Source: DATKEU01 sp035544495 (lineage in GTDB: Bacteria; Myxococcota_A; Polyangia; Fen-1088). From it: 8,463 nucleotides of DNA. The translations under genes and the position numbers were made by a program. The stretch lies in assembly GCA_035544495.1 (NCBI GenBank), contig DATKEU010000422.1:1-8463 (forward strand), written 5' to 3'. Positions 1 through 5,345 of this stretch are shown here, piece by piece. The notes below the pieces were generated by a model that was not told the DNA's origin, searched no databases, and saw nothing but the letters and a program-made list of their open reading frames with translations. The number at the start of each line of letters is the position of its first letter. Position 1 is the stretch's first letter.

Positions 1-181
1 CCGCGCCGCCCGTTCCCGCGCCGCCGGTTCCCGCGCCGCCCGTTCCCGCGCCACCGGTGCCCGCACCGCCCGTGCCATGGCCACCCGTGCCGCCGCCGTC
101 GCTGCTGCTACTGCTGCTGCTGCAGGCGCCGAACGCCGTCAGCGATAGGACCAGGAAAGGAACTGCAAGCCGTTTAAACAT
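1..181 (-). CDS. Partial lipoprotein, N-terminal part with GTGGA repeats
   Basis: The first 60 residues of a lipoprotein are visible; the gene continues past the left edge of the window. The protein starts MFKRLAVPFLVLSLTAFGAC: two basic residues, a hydrophobic core, and a lipobox-like F-G-A-C with the lipidated Cys at residue 20. Phe at -3 is not the commonest residue but is tolerated. Ser at +2 argues against inner-membrane retention, so outer-membrane anchoring is likely. Seven Ser residues follow, then Asp-Gly-Gly, then six GTGGx pentapeptides (residues 31-60) that form a flexible tether. The ATG at 179-181 has a strong AAGGAG Shine-Dalgarno 6 bases upstream. Such Ser/Gly-rich linkers are common in Myxococcota surface lipoproteins and usually precede a folded domain, which lies outside the window here. 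The function therefore cannot be assigned. Confidence 0.82.
   Translation of the reverse strand, partial: MFKRLAVPFLVLSLTAFGACSSSSSSSDGGGTGGHGTGGAGTGGAGTGGAGTGGAGTGGA
2..91 (-). repeat. 15-bp tandem repeat encoding GTGGx pentapeptides
   Basis: Six 15-base units in frame encode Gly-Thr-Gly-Gly-(His/Ala). In units two to six the Thr codon alternates ACG/ACC, so the array nearest the window edge has a 30-base higher-order period. This suggests growth by duplication of unit pairs. The array probably continues off the left edge. Confidence 0.85.
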
Positions 182-187
182 CGCTAT

Positions 188-193
188 CTCCTT
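188..193 (-). promoter_or_regulatory. Ribosome binding site of the GTGGA lipoprotein
   Basis: Read on the minus strand this is AAGGAG, 6 bases ahead of the ATG at 179-181. It is the clearest Shine-Dalgarno in the window and fixes the start of the partial lipoprotein. Confidence 0.8.
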
Positions 194-199
194 GGTTAG

Positions 200-216
200 G
201 TCGGGATGGACCCGAC
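200..216 (-). promoter_or_regulatory. Stem-loop just upstream of the lipoprotein ribosome binding site
   Basis: GTCGGG (200-205) and CCCGAC (211-216) form a perfect 6-bp GC-rich stem around a 5-base loop. On the minus strand it lies in the presumed 5' leader of the lipoprotein mRNA, 6 bases before the AAGGAG. It has no T-run on its 3' side, so it does not look like a terminator. It could influence ribosome access or mRNA stability; this is inference. Confidence 0.35.
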
Positions 217-256
217 AAAATGCTCGATGATTTGGGGTGGACGATAGCTCATCACC

Positions 257-288
257 AAATGAAAGAAAAGTTTCGCTTGGGTCAAGCG
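257..288 (-). terminator. Possible weak terminator downstream of sod
   Basis: On the minus strand CGCTTG and CAAGCG (274-288 in plus coordinates) form a perfect 6-bp stem with a 3-base loop. A T-rich stretch follows after about four bases (lower coordinates, to about 257). It lies about 80 bases beyond the sod stop codon and before the next gene on that strand. The stem is short and the T-run is interrupted, so this is a tentative call. The same bases also contain TTGACC, which could instead be a -35 element for the lipoprotein gene, although no good -10 is seen at 17 bases. Confidence 0.3.
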
Positions 289-370
289 GTGTTGTGACGC
301 GCGCTCTTCGCTTCCAGAATTTGTCAGCCAGTTAACGGCCGACGAGGCCAGAAGCGCTTCGCCGGCCAGA

Positions 371-994
371 CTATTTTCTTTCCGGCCCGGCATTGGACGA
401 GCGCGCGTTTTCGAATCGAGCCGCGACGTCGTCCCAGTTCCACACATTGAAGACGGCCTGGAAGAAGCTCTTTTTCTCCGGGCCGTACTGCAGATAGTAG
501 GCGTGCTCCCAGGCGTCCAGTACCAGCAGGGGACTCCCGCCCTGGGTGACCTCGGACTGGTGATCGTGGATCTGCAAGATGACCAGCCGCTGGCCCAGTG
601 GCTCCCACGCCAGCGCCGCCCAACCCGAGCCCATGGTTGTGATCGCGGTCTCGATCAGCTGGGCCTTGAAGTGGTCGAAGTTTCCGAAAGCGGTGTCGAT
701 GGCGGTCGCCAGGGGCCCGCTCGGTTGGCCGCCGCGCTTGGGCGCCAGGTTCTTCCAGAAAATCGAATGCAGCACATGACCCGATAGATTGAACGACAGG
801 GCGCGCTGCAGGCCCGCTATCTTCGAGAAATCATTCTTCTCGCGCGCCTCCGCAAGGGCTGCGACGGCGTCGTTGGCCCCTTTCACGTAGGCGGCGTGAT
901 GCTTGCTGTGGTGCAATTCCATGATGCGCCCGGAAATGTGGGGCTCGAGGGCGCCAAAGTCGTATTCGAGATCCGGGAGTTCGTATTTTTTCAT
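371..994 (-). CDS. sod: Fe/Mn-family superoxide dismutase
   Basis: Dismutates superoxide to oxygen and hydrogen peroxide. No signal peptide is seen, so it is probably cytosolic. The 207-residue protein has the usual family length. It has an N-terminal helical hairpin domain (residues 1-85, beginning YELPDLEYDFGALEPHISG) and a C-terminal alpha/beta domain. All four metal ligands are visible: His28 in ELHHSKHH, His76 in GHVLHSIFW, and Asp160 and His164 in DAWEHAYY. Gly72 sits where FeSODs carry their active-site Gln. In place of the usual MnSOD Asn-Gln-Asp stretch there is IHDHQ (142-146), so metal preference (Fe, Mn or either) cannot be read off. The reading frame stays open to an ATG at 1037-1039, but family similarity begins at MKKYELP. 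Neither start has a good Shine-Dalgarno, so the family-based start is used. Confidence 0.93.
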   Translation of the reverse strand: MKKYELPDLEYDFGALEPHISGRIMELHHSKHHAAYVKGANDAVAALAEAREKNDFSKIAGLQRALSFNLSGHVLHSIFWKNLAPKRGGQPSGPLATAIDTAFGNFDHFKAQLIETAITTMGSGWAALAWEPLGQRLVILQIHDHQSEVTQGGSPLLVLDAWEHAYYLQYGPEKKSFFQAVFNVWNWDDVAARFENARSSNAGPERK

Positions 995-1041
995 CGCGTA
1001 GCCAAATATGCGTCCAGCCGGAGTCGAGACAAGCAGCATTC

Positions 1042-1083
1042 CGCAGGCGTGGCGGCACGATCATGCGCGCGATACCGCCTGCG
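1042..1083. repeat. 8-bp inverted repeat upstream of sod
   Basis: CGCAGGCG (1042-1049) and CGCCTGCG (1076-1083) are perfect reverse complements separated by 26 bases. The repeat lies in the 150-base gap between the metallophosphoesterase stop and sod, about 50-90 bases upstream of the sod start. It could be an operator or a read-through barrier after the phosphoesterase gene. No T-run follows on either strand. The rest of this gap shows no clear promoter or gene. Confidence 0.3.
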
Positions 1084-1144
1084 ACTGGACCGGTGTTTAC
1101 CAGATGATTGGCACGCCGAAGACGGTCGGACGGATCACCGCGGG

Positions 1145-2143
1145 TCAGCCGCCGTTGCGTTCCCGGTCGAGGCGCTTGCGGACGACGGCGGCGGCGCGGC
1201 GGGCGATCACTCTCGGGGTCGGCTTGCGGCCGCGCAGCGGTTCCTGCTCGCTGTGGTGCTCGACGAAGTCGCCGGGCTGGCAGCCGAGCTCGAACATCGT
1301 CACCTCGCGCTTGCCTCGATCGCCGAGGCGCAGCGGCACGACCGCGGCGCCGATGCCGGCACCGACGTAGACGGCTCCCTCGGGGACCATGCTGTCGGGC
1401 TGCGACTTCGGAACGTGACCGTGCAGCGGGCCGCGCGCGTGACCGTTGGTGCGTCCGTCGCGCGATCCGTACAGGCCGTGAACGTACTTGTGGCCGGCGA
1501 TCATCCCCACCGCCAGCTCGTGCAGGCGCGCCAGCGTGACCTGGCCGCCGTGGGTGTGCCCGGCCAGCACCAGCGGAATGCCGTGTCGCCACAGGCCGTC
1601 GGCTTCCTCGGCGATGTGCGAGATGGCGATCGACGGCAGGTCATGGCGCAGCCCCTTGACCGCCTCGTCCCGCCGCGCGTGTCCCGTGTACGCGTCGTCC
1701 AGTCCCACCACCTGCAGCTTCTGGTTGCGCAGGGTGATGATGGTGTTGCGGTTGCGCAGCACCTCGACGCCGCCCCGCTGCAGGGCCAGCCGGACCTCGT
1801 CGGCGCCCGACCAGTAGTCATGGTTGCCCAGCACGGCGATGGCCGGCGCGCCAAATCCCTGCACCACCTCGGTCAGCTGATCCAGATAGAGCTGGCTGTG
1901 GCAGACGAAGTCGCCGGACAGCAGCACCAGGTCGGGTTTCTCCGCGTTGGCCAGCTCGACGGCGGCGCGCTGGATCTCGACCGGCGTGACCCGCCCGACG
2001 TGCAAGTCGGTCAGGTGCGCGATGCGCAGGTGGCTGATCTGATCCGAGTAGGCGACCGGGCCGGCGAACCGGCGCAGCTTGATCCGATAGCGGCGCGACG
2101 CGCGCGTCGGGCGCGACGACGCGTGAGCCTGTTTCGCTGCCAT
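1145..2143 (-). CDS. Calcineurin-like metallophosphoesterase (YkuE-like)
   Basis: A probable phosphoesterase with a two-metal active site; the substrate is unknown. From the chosen start (332 residues) all five family motifs are present in order: DLH (Asp46, His48), GDF (Asp78), GNHD (Asn107, His108), a lone His176 in ISHIAEEAD, and GHTH (His196, His198) in AGHTHGGQ. The catalytic core covers about residues 40-290. The arrangement resembles YkuE-type phosphoesterases, but no N-terminal membrane segment or Tat signal is seen, so it is probably cytosolic. Start choice: the frame stays open to an ATG at 2273-2275, giving 376 residues, but that extra stretch has less GC-biased third positions and no family motif. 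The ATG at 2141-2143 is preferred. Neither has a Shine-Dalgarno. It lies in the same direction as the LysR gene upstream, and co-transcription is possible but not shown. Confidence 0.88.
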   Translation of the reverse strand: MAAKQAHASSRPTRASRRYRIKLRRFAGPVAYSDQISHLRIAHLTDLHVGRVTPVEIQRAAVELANAEKPDLVLLSGDFVCHSQLYLDQLTEVVQGFGAPAIAVLGNHDYWSGADEVRLALQRGGVEVLRNRNTIITLRNQKLQVVGLDDAYTGHARRDEAVKGLRHDLPSIAISHIAEEADGLWRHGIPLVLAGHTHGGQVTLARLHELAVGMIAGHKYVHGLYGSRDGRTNGHARGPLHGHVPKSQPDSMVPEGAVYVGAGIGAAVVPLRLGDRGKREVTMFELGCQPGDFVEHHSEQEPLRGRKPTPRVIARRAAAVVRKRLDRERNGG

Positions 2144-2290
2144 TCGGGCGGCGTGCGCGGCGACCTCATCAACCGTTGGCGGTGCGCGAAACACGAACTC
2201 TCGAGCAGAGCTTAGCGCGGCCGTGCCGTCGGCGCACCCGGTTTCGCCGGGGACGCACGCCGCCGCACATCGCACCGCGCAGCACGTCGA

Positions 2291-3175
2291 TCACGCCTTG
2301 TGGCCGCCGGCGATGACGTCCAGGAAGGCTTGCGCCGCGTGACTGAGCGATCGGTTCTTGGCGTAGACCAGGCGAATCATCCGCTCGACGTGCAGCTCCC
2401 TGACCTTCACCTCGCGCAGCGTGCGGCTGTCGAGATCCTGGCGCACGCACATGCGCGGCAAGAAGGCGACGCCCTCGTTGCTTTGCACCAGCTTGCGGAT
2501 GGTCTCCAGCGTCGGCATCTCGACGTCCATGTTCAGCGGCACCTTGTGGCGGCGGAATTCCCGCAGCACCAGCTCCCGGTACGGCGACAGCACGTTGTGG
2601 GCGATGAAGGTCTCCATGCCGAGATCGGCGATCGACACCGCCTTGCGCCGCGCGAAGCGGTGCTTGGGCGACACGACGAAGGCCAGCGCGTCCGTGTAGA
2701 TGACCTTGGTGACCAGCCGCTCGTCGGGCGGGTCATAGCTCACCACGCCCAGCTCCAGATTGCCGTCCAGCAGCTCGGCCGGGATCTGGCTCGACTGGCT
2801 GCGCCGGATCTGCACCTTCACCTTGGGGTACAGGCGCCGGTAACGCTCGATGTGAGGCAGGAGGTACAGCGTCGACGACTCGTTGGCCCCGACGATGAGT
2901 CGGCCGGCCGACTTGTCGCGCAGCTCGGCGATGGCGTTGTCCATCTGCTGGCGCAGATTTTCGAAGCGGCGCGCGTAGTCGAGGACGGCGCGTCCGGCGT
3001 CGGTCAGCACCAGATCCTTGCCCGAGCGATCGATCAGCTTCTGCCCCAGCTCGCTCTCCAGGCGCTGCACGGCGAGGGAGATCGCCGGCTGGGTGCGGAA
3101 CAGCTTCTCGGCGGCGCGCGAGAAGCTCCCCTCCGCCACCACCTGCGAGAAGACCTGCAGCGCGTACAGCTCCAT
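2291..3175 (-). CDS. LysR-family transcriptional regulator
   Basis: A DNA-binding regulator of 294 residues, the normal length for LysR proteins. Residues 1-60 form the winged helix-turn-helix: MELYALQVFSQVVAEGSFSR at the start, AAEKLFRTQPAISLAVQRLE as the helix-turn-helix, then ELGQKLIDRSGKDLVLTDAG as the wing. A linker helix (about 62-88) leads to the effector-binding domain, starting near GRLIVGANESSTLYLLPHI and running to about residue 290. It is of the CysB/CbbR-like general type; the co-inducer cannot be predicted. The start ATG fits the family N-terminus exactly although no Shine-Dalgarno precedes it. It is transcribed divergently from leuA across an 88-base AT-rich gap, the classical layout in which a LysR protein controls both itself and its neighbour. 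Regulation of leuA is therefore a reasonable inference, not a demonstrated fact. Confidence 0.93.
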   Translation of the reverse strand: MELYALQVFSQVVAEGSFSRAAEKLFRTQPAISLAVQRLESELGQKLIDRSGKDLVLTDAGRAVLDYARRFENLRQQMDNAIAELRDKSAGRLIVGANESSTLYLLPHIERYRRLYPKVKVQIRRSQSSQIPAELLDGNLELGVVSYDPPDERLVTKVIYTDALAFVVSPKHRFARRKAVSIADLGMETFIAHNVLSPYRELVLREFRRHKVPLNMDVEMPTLETIRKLVQSNEGVAFLPRMCVRQDLDSRTLREVKVRELHVERMIRLVYAKNRSLSHAAQAFLDVIAGGHKA

Positions 3176-3263
3176 AACGGACGCTTATCGAATAAGGAAA
3201 ACTTATATTCAAGCATATTATTATAAATTTGCCGTATCGGTCGCCGCGCCGCAGATTAGCGGC
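3176..3263. promoter_or_regulatory. Divergent lysR-leuA control region with CTTAT/ATAAG half-sites
   Basis: This gap between two divergent genes is strikingly AT-rich for the window: positions 3181-3230 contain only 11 G or C in 50. CTTAT (3184-3188) and ATAAG (3192-3196) form a perfect inverted repeat with a 3-base spacer, and a third copy of CTTAT lies at 3202-3206. Dyads with AT-rich arms are typical of LysR-family operators, though the spacing does not exactly fit the T-N11-A consensus. The perfect -10 hexamer TATAAT occurs on the minus strand at 3220-3225, and TATTAT on the plus strand at 3216-3221. Neither has a convincing -35. Promoter positions are therefore approximate. The half-sites lie 9-31 bases upstream of the lysR start, which would suit autoregulation. 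Confidence 0.6.
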
Positions 3264-4451
3264 ATGGCATCGACCCAGAAAACGAACGACCGAGTTTTTA
3301 TCTTCGACACCACGCTGCGCGACGGGGAGCAGGCTCCCGGCTGCAGCATGACCGTCTCCGAAAAGCTGCGCATGGCGCACAAGCTGGCCGAGCTGGGCGT
3401 GGACATTCTCGAGGCCGGCTTCCCCATCGCCTCGGAGGGCGATTTCGAAGCGGTGCGCGCCGTGGGGCGCGAGGTGAACGCCAAGATCGCCGCCCTGGCC
3501 CGCTGCACGCCCCTCGACATCGATCGGGCCGCCAAGGCCCTGGAGGGCGCCAAGGGCAGCCCGCGCATCCACACGTTCATCGCCACCAGCGAGATTCACC
3601 TCAAGTACAAGCTGAAGAAGTCGCAGGCCCAGGTGCTGGACGAGGCGGTCAAGGCGGTGGAGCAGGCGCGCAAGTTCGTCGACGACGTCGAGTTCTCCGC
3701 CGAGGACGGCGCGCGCACGGCGCCCGAGTACCTGGTCACCGTCGCCAAGGCGGTGGTCGCCGCCGGCGCCAGCACGGTCAACATCCCCGACACCGTCGGC
3801 TACTCCATCCCGGAAGAGTACGGCCCCATCATCGGCCACGTGGCGCGCGCGCTCGGTTCCACCGGCATCGTCAGCGTCCACTGCCACGACGATCTCGGGC
3901 TGGCCGTCGCCAACTCGCTGGCCGCCGTGCAGAACGGCGCGCGCCAGGTCGAGTGCACGATCAACGGCATCGGCGAGCGCGCGGGCAACTGTTCGCTGGA
4001 AGAGGTGGTGATGGCCATCCACACGCGCCGCGATCGCCTGCCGTACGAGACCGGCATCCGGACCGAGCAGCTCTACCCGGCGTCGCAGCTGCTCACGTCG
4101 CTGATCGGCGTCGGCGTGCAGCCGAACAAGGCGATCGTCGGGCGCAACGCCTTCGCGCACGAGGCGGGCATTCACCAGGACGGCTTCCTCAAGGAGCGGA
4201 CGACGTACGAGATCATCGACCCCAAGAGCGTCGGCGTTCCGGAGAGCCGCCTCGTCCTTGGCAAGCACAGTGGCCGGCACGCGCTCAAGTCCCGCTGCGA
4301 GGCGCTGGGCTTTGCGCTGTCGAAGGAGGAACTGGAGGACGTCTATCGCCGGTTCACGGTCCTCGCCGACACCAAGAAGGGGATCACGGACGACGAGATC
4401 CGGGCCCTGGCCGTGAACGGCTCCAGAAGTTCGAGCCGCAAAATAGCGTAA
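3264..4451 (+). CDS. leuA: 2-isopropylmalate synthase lacking the C-terminal regulatory domain
   Basis: First committed step of leucine synthesis: acetyl-CoA plus 2-oxoisovalerate gives 2-isopropylmalate. The 395-residue protein has the TIM-barrel HMGL-like catalytic domain (about 10-275): TTLRDGEQAPG (Arg19, Asp20), metal-binding HCHDD (His206, His208) and NGIGERAGN (234-242). The following subdomains carry AGIHQDG (His304) and TYEII (Tyr315). SEIHLKYKL and FSAEDGART favour isopropylmalate synthase over homocitrate or citramalate synthase. Standard LeuA proteins run to about 510-520 residues with a leucine-binding domain. This one stops soon after KKGITDDEIRALA with an unconserved tail NGSRSSSRKIA. 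Leucine feedback may thus be absent. The start is set by family similarity; the frame is open upstream across lysR but that part is antisense. No clear Shine-Dalgarno is seen. It is divergent from a LysR gene. Confidence 0.92.
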   Translation: MASTQKTNDRVFIFDTTLRDGEQAPGCSMTVSEKLRMAHKLAELGVDILEAGFPIASEGDFEAVRAVGREVNAKIAALARCTPLDIDRAAKALEGAKGSPRIHTFIATSEIHLKYKLKKSQAQVLDEAVKAVEQARKFVDDVEFSAEDGARTAPEYLVTVAKAVVAAGASTVNIPDTVGYSIPEEYGPIIGHVARALGSTGIVSVHCHDDLGLAVANSLAAVQNGARQVECTINGIGERAGNCSLEEVVMAIHTRRDRLPYETGIRTEQLYPASQLLTSLIGVGVQPNKAIVGRNAFAHEAGIHQDGFLKERTTYEIIDPKSVGVPESRLVLGKHSGRHALKSRCEALGFALSKEELEDVYRRFTVLADTKKGITDDEIRALAVNGSRSSSRKIA

Positions 4452-4466
4452 TCTTTAATACATTAT

Positions 4467-4495
4467 TTGACGCGCTAGAACGTCGTAAATACGCT
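4467..4495 (+). promoter_or_regulatory. Possible promoter of the ALTAN lipoprotein gene
   Basis: TTGACG (4467-4472) is a good -35 match and is followed after 17 bases by TACGCT (4490-4495), a poor -10 (3 of 6). The gap between leuA and the lipoprotein gene (4452-4517) is AT-rich and has no hairpin terminator for leuA that I can see. A promoter here is plausible, but read-through from leuA cannot be excluded. Confidence 0.35.
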
Positions 4496-4517
4496 TAAGT
4501 ACTTGGGTGAGCCGTCG

Positions 4518-5315
4518 ATGGCTTCATCCATGAAGCGAAAACACACTCTGCGCGTCCTTGGTTCTCTGGCGGCCGTCCTGACGGCGGTTGGTTGCGGCTC
4601 TCCCCCTTCTGATGATCTCGGCGAGGTCAAGTCGGCCGAGACGACGGAGAACGCGCTGACGGCCAACGCGCTGACGGCGAATGCGCTGACCGCGAACGCG
4701 CTGACGGCGAACGCCCTGACGGCGAATGCGCTGACCGCGAATGCGCTGACGGCGAACGCCCTGACCGCGAACGGCCTGCGCGATCCGCTGGCGCGCATGT
4801 TCCTCAAGTACGCGGTCGGGTGCGCGCTGCCCGCCGACCAGACGATCACCGTCACCGTCGACGGCGCGACGTACTCGTTCCCGGGCCAGCTGGGCCTGGC
4901 GCCCGACTGGGGCGACCAGCACGGGTCGTGCGACGGCGAGTGCCAGCGCTGGGTCTCGGCCTGCATGCTGGCGCGCGTGGACGCCGCCGGCGTCGAGCGC
5001 GAGATCTCGGTGCGCGGCGACAACAAGGCCCTGCACCCGGCGCCGGGCGAGATCCGCGACTACTCGGTGCGCGAGGGCGCCTATTTCGGCAACCTCTTCA
5101 TCAAGGGCCAGCCCCGCTTCCTGTGCGTCGCCCCCGGCAACACCCAGGACACCCGCGTCTGCGGCGATTCCTTGGCCAACTGCCCGATGACGGTCGTTGG
5201 TTCGTGCGACGACGCCTGTGATAACGGCGCCTTCCGCAGCTTCGCCGATTGCCAGACAAAGACCAACGGGGGCGTCACCTACCACGAAAGCATCACCGTC
5301 TTTCTGCCGAAGTAA
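4518..5315 (+). CDS. Cys-rich lipoprotein with eight ALTAN repeats
   Basis: No function is known to me. From the chosen ATG (265 residues) the protein has a lipoprotein signal: KRKHTLRVLGSL, a hydrophobic stretch, and lipobox A-V-G-C with Cys26. Gly at +2 suggests outer-membrane sorting. An acidic linker is followed by eight exact ALTAN pentapeptides (residues 46-85). The rest (86-265) is a compact domain with ten Cys, an even number suggesting disulfides in the envelope or outside. Key stretches are YAVGCALP, GSCDGECQRWVSAC and VCGDSLANC. I associate this combination of ALTAN-type repeats and Cys-rich domain, from memory, with a paralogous family in Myxococcota. Start choice: GGGTGAG lies 6 bases before the ATG at 4518. 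A TTG at 4503 and an ATG at 4530 are alternatives that keep the signal. The kinase gene starts 26 bases downstream, so co-transcription is likely. Confidence 0.82.
   Translation: MASSMKRKHTLRVLGSLAAVLTAVGCGSPPSDDLGEVKSAETTENALTANALTANALTANALTANALTANALTANALTANALTANGLRDPLARMFLKYAVGCALPADQTITVTVDGATYSFPGQLGLAPDWGDQHGSCDGECQRWVSACMLARVDAAGVEREISVRGDNKALHPAPGEIRDYSVREGAYFGNLFIKGQPRFLCVAPGNTQDTRVCGDSLANCPMTVVGSCDDACDNGAFRSFADCQTKTNGGVTYHESITVFLPK
4653..4772 (+). repeat. Eight 15-bp tandem units encoding ALTAN
   Basis: Eight in-frame 15-base units encode identical Ala-Leu-Thr-Ala-Asn pentapeptides. The DNA units differ only at synonymous third positions. Units 2-4 (4668-4712) and 5-7 (4713-4757) match at 43 of 45 bases, giving a 45-base higher-order repeat. 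A degenerate ninth unit (GLRDP) follows. The pattern resembles pentapeptide-repeat proteins, but the residue order (N-A-L-T-A around the central Leu) differs from the usual A-(D/N)-L-x-x. Confidence 0.9.
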
Positions 5316-5329
5316 GGCCGAAAGCAGCC

Positions 5330-5345
5330 GAGAGATGTGATGTGA
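5330..5345 (+). promoter_or_regulatory. Kinase ribosome binding site with two ATG-TGA minimal ORFs
   Basis: GAGAG (5330-5334) lies 7 bases before the GTG at 5342 and decides the kinase start. Between them sit two overlapping start-stop units, ATGTGA at 5335-5340 and ATGTGA at 5340-5345. Both are out of frame with the kinase, and the second overlaps its GTG. They could reduce initiation at the GTG or couple it to upstream translation. This is inference. Confidence 0.45.

Noticed and set aside
995..1039. 15-residue longer start for the superoxide dismutase
   Set aside because: The extension matches no family sequence and has no Shine-Dalgarno; the usual N-terminus begins at the internal Met.
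896..2215. 439-codon plus-strand frame opposite the metallophosphoesterase
   Set aside because: Antisense of a gene with all five phosphoesterase motifs; the translation is Val/Asp/Gln/His-rich without domain features.
2237..2251. CCCGG/CCGGG hairpin after the LysR gene as a terminator
   Set aside because: The stem is only 5 bp and no T-run follows; it may also lie inside an alternative longer phosphoesterase N-terminus.
3018..3263. Upstream extension of the leuA reading frame by 82 codons
   Set aside because: It is antisense to the start of lysR and crosses the AT-rich control region; LeuA similarity begins after the ATG at 3264.
2733..4280. Long minus-strand open frame across leuA and part of lysR
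   Set aside because: It has no recognisable motif and low-complexity composition, and runs antisense to the well-supported leuA and in another frame over lysR.
3953..4498. Plus-strand frame overlapping the leuA end and continuing past its stop, considered as a frameshifted LeuA C-terminus
   Set aside because: Its end (EPQNSVIFNTLFDALERRKY) does not resemble the LeuA regulatory domain and is far too short, so a simple frameshift does not restore a full-length enzyme.
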